DNA from: Saccharicrinis sp963677655
Lineage (GTDB): Bacteria; Bacteroidota; Bacteroidia; Bacteroidales; Marinilabiliaceae
DNA: 64,000 nucleotides
NCBI GenBank assembly: GCA_963677655.1
Contig: OY782088.1
Reading direction: 5' to 3' (one strand)
A program made the position numbers and the translations under genes. This document shows, piece by piece, positions 17,436 to 26,541 of the stretch. How positions within the stretch are numbered: the stretch's first letter is position 1; the number at the start of each line of letters is the position of its first letter. The notes beneath the pieces are model-generated. The model saw nothing but the letters and a program-made list of their open reading frames with translations, was not told the origin of the DNA and made no database searches.

Positions 17436-17512
17436 TTTAACTTTTCCTTAACTGACTTTAACCCTATATTAACCGCACAATAATAAATACTTACTTACCT
17501 TTGTTAAGGTAA
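17436..17512 (+). promoter_or_regulatory. Candidate RprY binding site (four TTAAC repeats) and promoter
   Basis: TTAAC occurs at 17437-17441, 17448-17452, 17458-17462 and 17469-17473, i.e. at 11-, 10- and 11-bp steps on one face of the helix, the arrangement used by OmpR/PhoB-type regulators. A -7 element TACCTTTG follows (17496-17503) inside the palindrome TTACCTTTGTTAAGGTAA (17495-17512). The ATG of the divergent secreted protein is at 17533. Binding by RprY is inferred. Confidence 0.6.
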
Positions 17513-17532
17513 ATTATTAATGCTTTTGAGTC

Positions 17533-18588
17533 ATGAAAAAGTTAATCAATAAAAGTTTTATTCTTTTTGCATTGATGATATCTGTTTTGTCATTGCCTGT
17601 TGTTGGTCAAACTAAAACAAAACATGTTATCATTAAGCAGTCGGTTGATGGTTGTGATTCTATCTCTCCCTTATCAATATGGAGTAGTGAGTTTGATTTT
17701 ATTGATGTTGAATCTATGCATGAAAAACTGGATAGTATTTTTGAAAAATTAGATGAGGATTTAAATAAACGAATTAAAGTATTGGCTTTTGATTTTGATT
17801 CTCTTCCGGAAGAATTTTCTCATTTTAATGATATAGATTATGGTATTAATGCAGATTCAATTTTTGGAAAATTTAGAGTTTCTTCAATAGATAAAAGAAT
17901 TAAAGAACTTTTAAAATCAAATAATTTTAATTTGGGAGATAGAGGAACTGTAGACTTTGATTCTATTGCAAATTCTATTAACGATAGTTTGAGTGTTGAA
18001 ATTTCAACAGACTCTATAATGAAAAACGGAAGAGCTATTGTTAAGAAAAAAATAATAATTGATGGTAAAGAAATGGATGAAGATTCTCCTGTGATTATTA
18101 AGAAATTTAAAGATGATGAAGGAAATGAGCAGGAAATTGTTATTGCCTATAAGGATAAAAAGGTAATTCATCATCCGGGAAAACATATTGAAGTTTTAAA
18201 AGGAAGTAGTATGCCTTTAATAGGAGAAAAAAGGCATAAATTAATAGAAGAAATACCACTTGCTGATGCAGAATTATTGGTAAAAGCAGGTATTTCTCCA
18301 AAAGTTATTACATCGCCTGCATTAAAACCCAAAAGTATTAATGTAGATGTTGAAGTTGAAGAGAAATTTGATAACAAGATAAAAAGAGTGTCACTCACAT
18401 TTGAGTTTGAGGATGAAAAAGGAATTAAAGTAACACTCTTGGATAGGTATGGCAATGTGTTGTCAAATGAAAAAGTAAAAAGTACTTCAGGAACTTATAC
18501 AAAAACAGTTGAAGTGAATGAAGTTATGGCACCTTATTATTTTTTAATTGTTAAGAATAATAAGTTGTTTGGTAGAATGATTCGATAA
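17533..18588 (+). CDS. Secreted protein, candidate target of the adjacent two-component system
   Basis: 351 residues with a signal peptide (SFILFALMISVLSLPVVGQ). The mature part is very acidic with several Asp-Ser-Ile/Leu repeats (residues about 40-160). It ends in a beta-rich domain (about 280-351: VSLTFEFEDEKGIKVTLLDRYG...) resembling the sorting or sandwich-type C-terminal modules of Bacteroidota secreted proteins, though I do not recognise the family. It is divergent from rprXY and preceded by a TTAAC repeat array, suggesting direct control. Function unknown. Confidence 0.65.
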   Translation: MKKLINKSFILFALMISVLSLPVVGQTKTKHVIIKQSVDGCDSISPLSIWSSEFDFIDVESMHEKLDSIFEKLDEDLNKRIKVLAFDFDSLPEEFSHFNDIDYGINADSIFGKFRVSSIDKRIKELLKSNNFNLGDRGTVDFDSIANSINDSLSVEISTDSIMKNGRAIVKKKIIIDGKEMDEDSPVIIKKFKDDEGNEQEIVIAYKDKKVIHHPGKHIEVLKGSSMPLIGEKRHKLIEEIPLADAELLVKAGISPKVITSPALKPKSINVDVEVEEKFDNKIKRVSLTFEFEDEKGIKVTLLDRYGNVLSNEKVKSTSGTYTKTVEVNEVMAPYYFLIVKNNKLFGRMIR

Positions 18589-18620
18589 GTTTTTTTTCAT
18601 ACAAAGGTTTAGGTTAAATT

Positions 18621-18658
18621 AAAAAAGCATGGTAGTCGGCACTACCATGCTTTTTTTG
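18621..18658. terminator. Bidirectional terminator between convergent genes
   Basis: GCATGGTAG pairs with CTACCATGC across a 6-nt loop (TCGGCA). An A run on the left and a T run on the right allow it to serve both the secreted protein gene and the convergent GH28 gene. Confidence 0.85.
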
Positions 18659-18676
18659 TATAAAGTAATTTAATTG

Positions 18677-20032
18677 TTATTTAACGAATGATGGGGATGT
18701 TGCCAATTGGCCAATAATTACATCGCTAAAACTTATGTTTTCAGTATTTTCCATACTTAAAGGATTTCTTACACTATCAATTTTAATATTTTTAAAGTAT
18801 ATATCAGATAGTTTTTTTTCCGGGAAACCCTGCAATACAATGCCTGATCCATTAACCTTATCGCACGAAATATTTTCAAAATAAATATCGTTTATGTCAG
18901 TAATGTGCCCTTCTCCTTCATTGTGGTAGAAAGATGTGATATATATACAATCTTCTACTTCTCCAAATTCAACATTTTTAACAAAAATATTTTTGATATA
19001 ACCACCACGATCCGGGTTGGATTTTATATAAATACCTCTTTTTAAATAACCTGCAAAATCACAATTTTCAACAAAAATATTTTTTACTCCTGCTGACATT
19101 TCACTGCCAATTACTATAGCATGAAGTCCTCTGAAATGACAATTACGTACAATAATATTTTCGGAAATTTCTTTAGATGTTCTTCCGTCATCATCACGAC
19201 CTGCTTTTATAGCAATATTGTCATCAGAATTATTAAATGTAATATCCTCAATTAAAACATTTTTTGATAGTTCAGGATCTATACCATCGTTGTTTTTGTT
19301 AAAAGCTTCATATTTAATTTTTCTAATAATTGCATTTTCGCATTTTAGTAAATGGATGCACCAAAATGGTGAATCTTCAATTTTTACTCCTTCTACTAAA
19401 ATGTTTTTGCATTCGTAGAGTTGAATTAAATGAGGTCGTAAATAATGACCTTCTCCAAATACTCGTTGTTCAACAGGAGTATGGTTATGGTTCATTTCCC
19501 TGCTTTGAAGCTGGTCTTCTTTTTGCTTGTCTCTCCATTTTACCCAGGTTTCAGACGCTTCACCATCAATAATTCCTTCTCCTGTAATTTTTATGTTTTC
19601 ACAATTATATGCGTATATGAAAGGACTGTAATTATATAAAAATGTACCTTCCCAACTTGTTTTAACTACAGGTAAATAATCTTTTGGATCTGAACTAAAA
19701 AATATCCTTGCTCCATTTTCGATGTGAAGTTCCATGTTACTTATGAGGTGAATTGGACCATCCATAAAATATTGACCTTTAGGAATAATTAATTTACCAC
19801 CACCATTACTTTTTAAATCTTCGATAGCTTTAGTAAAAGCTTCCTTGTTTTTAGAAATTGAGTCACCTTTGGCTCCAAAATCTATAACATTAATGGTGTA
19901 ATCGGAAATTGATGGTTCCTGAATTGATTTTAAAATGGAATCAATAGAAACTTCTTCATTGTATTCAATAGATATTTCTGTTTTACAACTGAAAAAAACA
20001 AAAATGGTTAGTAAATAGTATAATTTCTTCAT
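18677..20032 (-). CDS. Glycoside hydrolase family 28 lipoprotein (polygalacturonase-like)
   Basis: 451 residues with a lipoprotein signal (LTIFVFFSC). The start of the mature fold reads INVIDFGAKGDSISKNKEAF, typical of pectate-lyase/polygalacturonase solenoids. GH28 motifs follow in order: NNDGIDPE, SDDNIAIKAG, GLHAIVIGSE in place of the usual GHG block, and RGIYIKS near the RIK position. It should hydrolyse galacturonan-type or related uronic/rhamnose-containing polysaccharide at the cell surface or periplasm. It stands alone, without SusC/D neighbours, so the substrate is uncertain. Confidence 0.88.
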   Translation of the reverse strand: MKKLYYLLTIFVFFSCKTEISIEYNEEVSIDSILKSIQEPSISDYTINVIDFGAKGDSISKNKEAFTKAIEDLKSNGGGKLIIPKGQYFMDGPIHLISNMELHIENGARIFFSSDPKDYLPVVKTSWEGTFLYNYSPFIYAYNCENIKITGEGIIDGEASETWVKWRDKQKEDQLQSREMNHNHTPVEQRVFGEGHYLRPHLIQLYECKNILVEGVKIEDSPFWCIHLLKCENAIIRKIKYEAFNKNNDGIDPELSKNVLIEDITFNNSDDNIAIKAGRDDDGRTSKEISENIIVRNCHFRGLHAIVIGSEMSAGVKNIFVENCDFAGYLKRGIYIKSNPDRGGYIKNIFVKNVEFGEVEDCIYITSFYHNEGEGHITDINDIYFENISCDKVNGSGIVLQGFPEKKLSDIYFKNIKIDSVRNPLSMENTENISFSDVIIGQLATSPSFVK

Positions 20033-20353
20033 ATGTCTGTTTAAAATTTATTTACTTGAGTAATTAATAATCTTATTTTTTCTTGTTTGTTGAATTATTA
20101 AGGGGTAGAGTTGTCATTTTTATAAAAAAAGCCCAATATATTCATTTTTTTTATGTGTCATCAGTTTATGATTTATTAAAAATATTATACAGTTGATTTA
20201 TAATGATTTTAAGTAGAAAAATTATTTCTTATTACTATAATCGTATTAATTCAATTTTTAAATTGTTTACATTGATGTATTGTACTGAAATACAGTATGT
20301 TGTGATGTTGATAAAAACATTGTGAATGTGCTTCTAAAAGACACTATTTTTGT

Positions 20354-20361
20354 TATATTTG
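20354..20361 (+). promoter_or_regulatory. -7 promoter element upstream of gyrB
   Basis: TATATTTG fits the TAnnTTTG consensus 75 bp before the gyrB ATG; no clear -33 TTTG was found at standard spacing. The interval 20033-20435 otherwise holds only A/T-rich sequence and a small palindrome TACTGAAATACAGTA (about 20283-20297), a possible operator. Confidence 0.5.
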
Positions 20362-20435
20362 TAAGTCTTTTTCAAATGGGGGAAACCTTTGTTAAAGGGT
20401 AATTTAGAAGAAAATTTCAACGAAATCTATAATTG

Positions 20436-22406
20436 ATGAGCGAAGAAAATAACAACGAAAACAACCAAAACCAAGGTAAAGGTTATTCGGCTAATAGTAT
20501 TACTGTATTAGAAGGATTAGAGGCTGTACGTAAACGTCCGGCGATGTATATTGGAGATGTTGGTGTAAAAGGATTACATCACCTTGTATATGAGGTTGTT
20601 GATAATTCTATTGACGAAGCTTTAGCGGGTCATTGTGATACTATAGAAGTAACTATTCTTGAAGATAATTCTATCTCAGTTAAAGATAATGGTCGTGGTA
20701 TTCCTGTTGATCATCACGAAAAAGAAGGAAAATCAGCTCTTGAGGTTGTTATGACTGTGTTGCATGCCGGTGGTAAATTTGATAAAGATACTTACAAAGT
20801 ATCTGGAGGTTTACACGGTGTAGGTGTATCTTGTGTTAATGCGCTTTCAACCTATTTAAAGGCAGAAGTACATAGAGATGGAAAAATTTATCAGCAAGAG
20901 TACTCAATTGGTATTCCTAAAGGAGGATTACAAGAATTAGGTACAACTGATATTACAGGGACTATTGTTACATTTACTCCTGATGACTCAATTTTTACTA
21001 CTACTGAATATAAATACACTATTTTATCAAACCGTTTAAGAGAGCTTGCTTTTTTAAATAAAGGAATTAAAATTACTCTTACAGATAGAAGAGAGGTTGA
21101 TGAAGAAGGTGAATTTAAAACAGAAATTTTCTATTCAGAAAATGGATTAGAAGAATTTGTTAAGTTTATTGATGAGACAAGGGAAAAGCTTACAGAAAAT
21201 ATCATTCATATTACAACTGAAAAAAATGATGTACCTGTTGAGTTAGCGATTCAGTATAATACTTCTTTTGGAGAGAATGTCTATTCGTATGTAAACAACA
21301 TTAATACAATTGAAGGTGGTACTCATTTAACTGGTTTTAGAAGAGGTTTAACACGTACTCTAAAAACATGGGCTGAAAAATCAGGAATGTTATCAAAATT
21401 GAAGTTTGATATCAATGGTGATGATTTTAGAGAAGGATTAACTGCTGTTATTTCTGTAAAAGTTGCAGAGCCTCAGTTTGAAGGACAGACAAAAACTAAG
21501 TTGGGTAACTCAGAAGTTAGTTTAGCTGTAGATCAGGCTGTTAGTGCTGCTTTAGGTAATTATTTGGAAGAGAATCCAAAGGATGCAAAAGTAATTGTTA
21601 ATAAAGTAATTCTTGCAGCAACAGCTCGTCACGCAGCTCGTAAGGCTCGTGAAATGGTTCAGCGTAAAACTGTTATGTCTGGAGGAGGACTGCCTGGTAA
21701 ATTGGCTGACTGTTCAGAGAAAGATCCTGCTTTATGTGAAGTATTTCTTGTCGAGGGAGATTCTGCGGGGGGTACTGCAAAACAAGGAAGAGATCGTAAA
21801 TTTCAGGCTATACTTCCGTTGAGAGGTAAAATATTGAACGTTGAAAAAGCACTGCAGCATAAAGTATTTGATAGTGATGAGATAAAAAATATTTTTACTG
21901 CTTTAGGTGTTACGATAGGTACTGAAGAAGATAGTAAAGCATTAAATCTTGATAAACTAAGATACCATAAGATTGTAATCATGACGGATGCCGACGTTGA
22001 CGGTAGCCATATTACAACCTTAATTATGACATTCTTTTTTAGATATATGAGAGGACTAATTGAAAATGGTTATTTGTACATTGCAACTCCTCCATTGTAT
22101 CTATGTAAAAAAGGAAAAAATGAAGAGTATTGTTGGAATGAACAACAACGCCGTGAATTTATTGAGAAATTTAGCGGAGGAAAAGAAGATTCTGTTCATA
22201 TTCAACGTTATAAAGGTTTGGGTGAGATGAATGCGGAACAGCTTTGGGAAACTACTATGAATCCGGAGGGAAGGACGCTTAGACAAGTTTCAATTGAAAG
22301 TGCAGCTGAAGCGGATAGAGTATTTTCTATGTTAATGGGTGATGATGTTCCTCCTCGTAGAGAATTTATTGAAGAAAATGCAACATATGCAAATATCGAT
22401 GTATAG
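20436..22406 (+). CDS. gyrB: DNA gyrase subunit B
   Basis: 656 residues from the ATG at 20436; the TTG just before it is not needed. The N-terminal GHKL ATPase has YEVVDNSIDEA, DNGRGIP and GGLHGVGVSCVNALS. The transducer domain follows, then the TOPRIM domain with EGDSAGGTAKQGR and the DADVDGSHI metal site, and the conserved C-terminal IQRYKGLGEMN. It is the ATPase subunit of gyrase, which introduces negative supercoils with GyrA. Full length for the short-form GyrB. Monocistronic: a terminator follows directly. Confidence 0.98.
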   Translation: MSEENNNENNQNQGKGYSANSITVLEGLEAVRKRPAMYIGDVGVKGLHHLVYEVVDNSIDEALAGHCDTIEVTILEDNSISVKDNGRGIPVDHHEKEGKSALEVVMTVLHAGGKFDKDTYKVSGGLHGVGVSCVNALSTYLKAEVHRDGKIYQQEYSIGIPKGGLQELGTTDITGTIVTFTPDDSIFTTTEYKYTILSNRLRELAFLNKGIKITLTDRREVDEEGEFKTEIFYSENGLEEFVKFIDETREKLTENIIHITTEKNDVPVELAIQYNTSFGENVYSYVNNINTIEGGTHLTGFRRGLTRTLKTWAEKSGMLSKLKFDINGDDFREGLTAVISVKVAEPQFEGQTKTKLGNSEVSLAVDQAVSAALGNYLEENPKDAKVIVNKVILAATARHAARKAREMVQRKTVMSGGGLPGKLADCSEKDPALCEVFLVEGDSAGGTAKQGRDRKFQAILPLRGKILNVEKALQHKVFDSDEIKNIFTALGVTIGTEEDSKALNLDKLRYHKIVIMTDADVDGSHITTLIMTFFFRYMRGLIENGYLYIATPPLYLCKKGKNEEYCWNEQQRREFIEKFSGGKEDSVHIQRYKGLGEMNAEQLWETTMNPEGRTLRQVSIESAAEADRVFSMLMGDDVPPRREFIEENATYANIDV

Positions 22407-22451
22407 TTTTATATCCAACTCAGGTTGTTAAGTATTATTATGATATAATTA

Positions 22452-22487
22452 AAGTCGTCTTGAGAAATTTGAGACGACTTTTTTTAT
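22452..22487 (+). terminator. Intrinsic terminator after gyrB
   Basis: AAGTCGTCT pairs with AGACGACTT and is followed by a run of T. Confidence 0.85.
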
Positions 22488-22522
22488 ACAAAAAATCCAC
22501 TCCATTAAAATGAAGTGGATTG
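22488..22522 (-). terminator. Terminator of the flavodiiron protein gene
   Basis: On the minus strand AATCCACTTCATT pairs with AATGGAGTGGATT with one mismatch, then a U-rich tract (A run near 22488-22495 on the plus strand). Confidence 0.75.
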
Positions 22523-22543
22523 TATGATATTCTTATAAAATTA

Positions 22544-23740
22544 CTATCTGTCTGCTTTAAGTTTGTCAGCCATTGCTTTTCCTAGTGCAAGGCAAGCCTC
22601 ATATTTATCAGCTTTTAAAGCGTGTTTTTCTTCAACGCTTTCTCCAACAATCTCCCATTTTAACTCTTCGCCAATGGCAGTAAGTTTTTTAACTGCAGCT
22701 CCTGCCCAAGAGAAAGATCCAAGAACTCCTAAATAGTGGTCTTGAACTCCCATGTGTACTAATTTAGTAGTTAATGATTCCATATTTGGATGGAGTTCAT
22801 TGCAATAAGTTGGACTAGCTAAAATTAAACCTTTGTATTTAAATATGTCAGAAATAACAAAAGAAGCGTGAGATTTAGATACATCATGAACTCGAATATG
22901 TTTGATTCCGTTTTCAGCTAATTCTCGTGCTACAGCTTCGGCCATTTCCTCTGTATTACCATACATTGAAGCATAGGCAACAACAACACCTTCTTCTGTT
23001 TCGTATTTACTCCATCTGTCGTACATACCAATTACTTCGTTGATATAATTTTTCCAGATAGGACCATGAGTAGAAGCAATCATATTTATTTCAAGACCAC
23101 CTAATTTTGATAAGGCCTTTTGTACAGGAGATCCGTATTTTCCAACAATGTTTGAGTAATATCTTCTCATTTCGTCACGATAATAATCAAACTCAAATTC
23201 ATCATCAAATATACCACCATCTAAAGTACCAAATGTTCCAAATGCATCTGCAGAGAACAGAATTTTTTCAGTAGATTCAAAAGTTACCATTGTTTCCGGC
23301 CAGTGAACCATAGGAACCATGTAGAAGTTTAAAGTGTGTTTACCTAAACTTAAGGTATCACCTTCTTTAACTTCCATAGTGTTTTCAGTAATTCCAAAAT
23401 AACCTTCTAGCATAGGTAGTGTTTTTTTGTTACCTATAATCTGGATATTAGGATACATCTTTTTGATTATATCAATTGAACCACCATGGTCTGGTTCCAT
23501 GTGATTAACTACTAGATAATCAATAGGTTTATCGCCGATGATTGCTTGTATTTTTTTCAAATACTTCTCAACTTGTCCTATTTCAACTGAGTCAATTAAG
23601 GCGATTTTTTCGTCGTCAATAACATAAGAGTTGTAAGCAACACCACGGTCAATTGGCCACATATTCTCAAACAAGTGTGTTCTACGATCGTTTACACCAA
23701 CGTAGTAAACGTCTTCTGTTAGCTTTACTGGTTTGTACAT
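22544..23740 (-). CDS. Flavodiiron protein (A-type flavoprotein, oxygen/NO reductase)
   Basis: 398 residues. The N-terminal metallo-beta-lactamase-like domain carries the diiron ligands: HMEPDHGG (H, E, D, H), MVHWPETM, SADAFG and STHGPIW. The C-terminal flavodoxin domain (about 250-398) starts with ASMYGNTEEMAEAV, the FMN phosphate loop. Proteins of this class reduce O2 to water and/or NO to N2O in the cytoplasm of anaerobes. There is no rubredoxin domain, so a separate electron donor is needed. Monocistronic. Confidence 0.95.
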   Translation of the reverse strand: MYKPVKLTEDVYYVGVNDRRTHLFENMWPIDRGVAYNSYVIDDEKIALIDSVEIGQVEKYLKKIQAIIGDKPIDYLVVNHMEPDHGGSIDIIKKMYPNIQIIGNKKTLPMLEGYFGITENTMEVKEGDTLSLGKHTLNFYMVPMVHWPETMVTFESTEKILFSADAFGTFGTLDGGIFDDEFEFDYYRDEMRRYYSNIVGKYGSPVQKALSKLGGLEINMIASTHGPIWKNYINEVIGMYDRWSKYETEEGVVVAYASMYGNTEEMAEAVARELAENGIKHIRVHDVSKSHASFVISDIFKYKGLILASPTYCNELHPNMESLTTKLVHMGVQDHYLGVLGSFSWAGAAVKKLTAIGEELKWEIVGESVEEKHALKADKYEACLALGKAMADKLKADR

Positions 23741-23829
23741 ATTTATTGTATTTTATTATTTCGGTAATTGAGAGCTGCAAATATAAAAACAATTATAAAT
23801 TTTAAGTTAAAAATTTAGGATCTAAGTTT

Positions 23830-24267
23830 TTACATTTTACGTATTAACAGCCAGGTGTCACTATATTTATCATATTGATTTCTAATTGTACCTACTTTCT
23901 GTCTGGCATCCATTTCTTCATTGTATGCAGCTACAGAAACTCTATACAAACCATTTTCGTTTTCAAGAATAACAGGAGTAAATCCTTCTTCAATAAGTGA
24001 ATTCTTATAATTTTTAGCATTGGTTAAAACTTTAAAAGAACCAATGATTACGTAATATTTATACGATTTGTCTTCTTCTTCAAGAACTTTAACCTTTTCT
24101 TCTTTAACAACAATTTCTTCTGATTTCTTAACTACGGGCTTAACTTTTGGCTCTTCTTTAACGTAAGGAGATTTGCTGTCACTAAAGCTGGAGCTTCCAG
24201 AATCTCTTAGTGATTTGCAGCCAATTAGAGAAATAAATATTGCTGTAGATAAAATTACTTTTCGCAT
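23830..24267 (-). CDS. SPOR-domain lipoprotein
   Basis: 145 residues. A lipoprotein signal (STAIFISLIGC) is followed by a Ser/Lys/Glu/Val-rich linker (20-68). The C-terminal SPOR domain (about 70-145: YYVIIGSFKVLTNAKNYKN..., GLYRVSVAAY) should bind denuded glycan strands of peptidoglycan, often at division sites. It is encoded back to back with mltG, another peptidoglycan gene. Confidence 0.88.
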   Translation of the reverse strand: MRKVILSTAIFISLIGCKSLRDSGSSSFSDSKSPYVKEEPKVKPVVKKSEEIVVKEEKVKVLEEEDKSYKYYVIIGSFKVLTNAKNYKNSLIEEGFTPVILENENGLYRVSVAAYNEEMDARQKVGTIRNQYDKYSDTWLLIRKM

Positions 24268-24390
24268 TATCTTTATGTTTAGAGAGTTTCTAAAATCAAT
24301 TAAAGTTCAAAAATAAAATATTCTCTTTAAAAATATTTTATTTCTTGTTTGAAAATGTCATCTTGTATAAGATAATTTAACTGAATTAGA

Positions 24391-24398
24391 TATATTTG
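24391..24398 (+). promoter_or_regulatory. -7 promoter element upstream of mltG
   Basis: TATATTTG matches TAnnTTTG. It places the transcript start near 24405, which makes the in-frame TTG at 24403 unlikely as a start and supports the ATG at 24454. Confidence 0.5.
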
Positions 24399-24453
24399 GT
24401 GTTTGTATAAATTAAAAATAAGACAAAATAAAGTGCGGAAAACAAAAACAAAA

Positions 24454-25494
24454 ATGACCAAAGCTCTTCGGAGAATGTGGCTTTTTATAGTTATATTAAT
24501 TTTATTAGCTGTTCTACTTGGAGGAAGATTTTATCGTTATATATATGGAAATAATGTTGATCTTACAAAAGTTGAATCTCCATATTTATACATTCCAAAC
24601 GGAACGTCGTTTTCATGTTTAAAAGAGATAATTGAAGAAAGTGGAGCAATAAAGGATATAGAAAGTTTTGTGTGGGTTGCGCAAAAAAAAGGTTATGTTG
24701 ACAATATAAAAGGAGGGAGATATCACCTAAAGCAGGGAATGAATAATAATCAGTTGATTAATTTATTAAGGTTAGGACAGCAGGAAGCTTTAAATATTAC
24801 ATTTAATAATATTAGAAAGCCTGAACAATTAGCTTCTGTTATTTCCTCAAAACTAATGGTTGATTCTCTTGAATTATTGTCTGTTTTTAATAATGATAGT
24901 ATTATAAATGGTTTAGGTTTTACCGAAGAGACTTTTATGGCTATGTTTATTCCCAATACGTACCAGATGTATTGGAATACAGATGCTAAAGGGTTTGTTT
25001 CAAGAATGAAGAAGGAATATGATAGATTCTGGACTTCAGAAAAAAAGAGAAAAGCAAAGGCTTTAGGTTTAAATCCTGTGGAGGTTAGCATTCTTGCATC
25101 AATTGTCGACGAAGAAACAATTATGTCTGATGAAAAACCAATTGTTGCCGGATTGTATTTGAATAGATTAAACAAAAATATCAGACTTCAGGCTGATCCA
25201 ACAGTTAAATATGCAATAGGTGATTTTACCATACAACGAATCCTTAGTAAAGATTTGGAAATTGATTCGCCATATAATACTTATAAATATGCAGGTTTAC
25301 CTCCAGGACCAATTAGAATACCTTCAATAGCAGGGATTAATTCAGTATTAAACCGAAAGGAGCATAATTATTATTATATGTGTGCAAAAGAAGATTTTTC
25401 AGGATATCATAACTTTGCAAAAACTTTAGCTCAGCATAATGTTAATGCAGCAAAGTATAGAAAGGAACTTCGAAAAAGAGGAATTAGAAGATAA
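24454..25494 (+). CDS. mltG: Endolytic murein transglycosylase MltG
   Basis: 346 residues from the ATG at 24454, which gives a basic N terminus and a single transmembrane anchor (about 9-27, WLFIVILILLAVLLGG). The periplasmic part includes a LysM-like region and the catalytic YceG domain with LASIVDEETI, which contains the catalytic Glu, ADPTVKYAIG, SPYNTYKYAGLPPGPI and a C-terminal GYHNFAKTLAQHN. It cleaves nascent glycan strands during elongation of peptidoglycan. Neighbouring SPOR and dapF genes are also cell-wall related. Confidence 0.95.
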   Translation: MTKALRRMWLFIVILILLAVLLGGRFYRYIYGNNVDLTKVESPYLYIPNGTSFSCLKEIIEESGAIKDIESFVWVAQKKGYVDNIKGGRYHLKQGMNNNQLINLLRLGQQEALNITFNNIRKPEQLASVISSKLMVDSLELLSVFNNDSIINGLGFTEETFMAMFIPNTYQMYWNTDAKGFVSRMKKEYDRFWTSEKKRKAKALGLNPVEVSILASIVDEETIMSDEKPIVAGLYLNRLNKNIRLQADPTVKYAIGDFTIQRILSKDLEIDSPYNTYKYAGLPPGPIRIPSIAGINSVLNRKEHNYYYMCAKEDFSGYHNFAKTLAQHNVNAAKYRKELRKRGIRR

Positions 25495-25503
25495 ATATAT
25501 ATG

Positions 25504-25535
25504 ATCAGCAAGAATTGATTAGAATTCTTGCTGAT
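25504..25535. terminator. Stem-loop between convergent mltG and dapF
   Basis: ATCAGCAAGAATT pairs perfectly with AATTCTTGCTGAT across a short loop between the two convergent stop codons. T runs on either side are weak, so it may end or stabilise both transcripts. Confidence 0.6.
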
Positions 25536-25550
25536 TAATGATTTCAAGAT

Positions 25551-26348
25551 TTATAAATCTACTTCAATACTACCTTTGAAAACATAAGTGGCAGGACCGG
25601 TTAGCCAAATGTCAGTAAAACCATTTGATGAATCTCCTTCAAAATTAACTTTAAGCTTACCTCCTTTAACATCTATATTAAAAGATTTCGATTTGTTATT
25701 TTTAACGAATGTGCTTATTGCAGAGGCAACTACACCTGTTCCGCAAGAATAAGTTTCATCTTCAACCCCTCTCTCGTATGTTCTAACTTTAATGTGATCA
25801 TCAGTTAGAACTTCAACTATATTTACATTTGTACCACCTGGTTTAAATTGATCAGAATATCTTATCTCAGATCCGAATTTAACGATATCAATACTATCTA
25901 TTTCATTTTTATGAGCCACGTAGTGAGGAGAACCAGTATCTAAAAAGAAATAATCATTTCCATTTGTAATTGAAGCCACATTCATCATTTTTAAGCTAAC
26001 AATTCCATTATTATAGCTTGCCTCGTGTAAACCATCAACTGCATCAAAAAGAAATTTATCTATATTGCTAACTGCATTTTGGTGTACTGCAAAAGCAGCA
26101 ATGCATCGCCCGCCATTTCCACACATAGATGCTTCTCTACCATCACTGTTAAAATACCTCATGGTAAAATCAATACCAGGTTTTTCATTATTTTCAAGTA
26201 ACATGAGTCCATCAGCACCAATACCCATTCTTCTATCACATAAAAAACTGACAAGCTGTATGTTTTGGCTGTCAAAATTACCGTTTCTGTTGTCAATGAT
26301 AACAAAATCGTTTCCTGTTCCCTGGTATTTGTAAAAGTTTATCTGCAT
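25551..26348 (-). CDS. dapF: Diaminopimelate epimerase
   Basis: 265 residues, normal for DapF. The two catalytic cysteines lie in SMCGNGGRC and YSCGTGVVAS. The start MQINFYKYQGTGNDFVIIDNR is the family N terminus (shown only to its first motif). It converts LL- to meso-diaminopimelate, for lysine and peptidoglycan cross-links, in the cytoplasm. It is convergent with mltG and has its own promoter (-7 TACCTTTG on the minus strand at 26420-26413). Confidence 0.96.
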   Translation of the reverse strand: MQINFYKYQGTGNDFVIIDNRNGNFDSQNIQLVSFLCDRRMGIGADGLMLLENNEKPGIDFTMRYFNSDGREASMCGNGGRCIAAFAVHQNAVSNIDKFLFDAVDGLHEASYNNGIVSLKMMNVASITNGNDYFFLDTGSPHYVAHKNEIDSIDIVKFGSEIRYSDQFKPGGTNVNIVEVLTDDHIKVRTYERGVEDETYSCGTGVVASAISTFVKNNKSKSFNIDVKGGKLKVNFEGDSSNGFTDIWLTGPATYVFKGSIEVDL

Positions 26349-26379
26349 TGTAAAAAATAGAACTTATTGATATTTAGAT

Positions 26380-26420
26380 TGTTTATATAGTATAAACAGA
26401 TTTGCTTTGCATGCAAAGGT
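26380..26420 (-). promoter_or_regulatory. dapF promoter region with two palindromes
   Basis: The -7 box TACCTTTG (minus strand, 26420-26413) overlaps the perfect 14-bp palindrome CTTTGCATGCAAAG (26405-26418). Just downstream lies TGTTTATAtagTATAAACA (26380-26398), an 8-bp perfect inverted repeat within the leader. Either could be an operator. Confidence 0.45.
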
Positions 26421-26541
26421 AAAGAAAATTGAGTTAAAATTAGGTTAATCCTACTATAACAGTCTTTGAAAGGTATATTATTTGCGAATTTTGGATTAGA
26501 AATTTTAAATGATTTATCGATAACTAAAAAAATATACAGTT

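Noticed and set aside
24403..24453. TTG start for mltG at 24403
   Set aside because: It is only 5 bp after a good -7 box, so it would lie at or before the transcript start; the ATG at 24454 precedes the membrane anchor directly.
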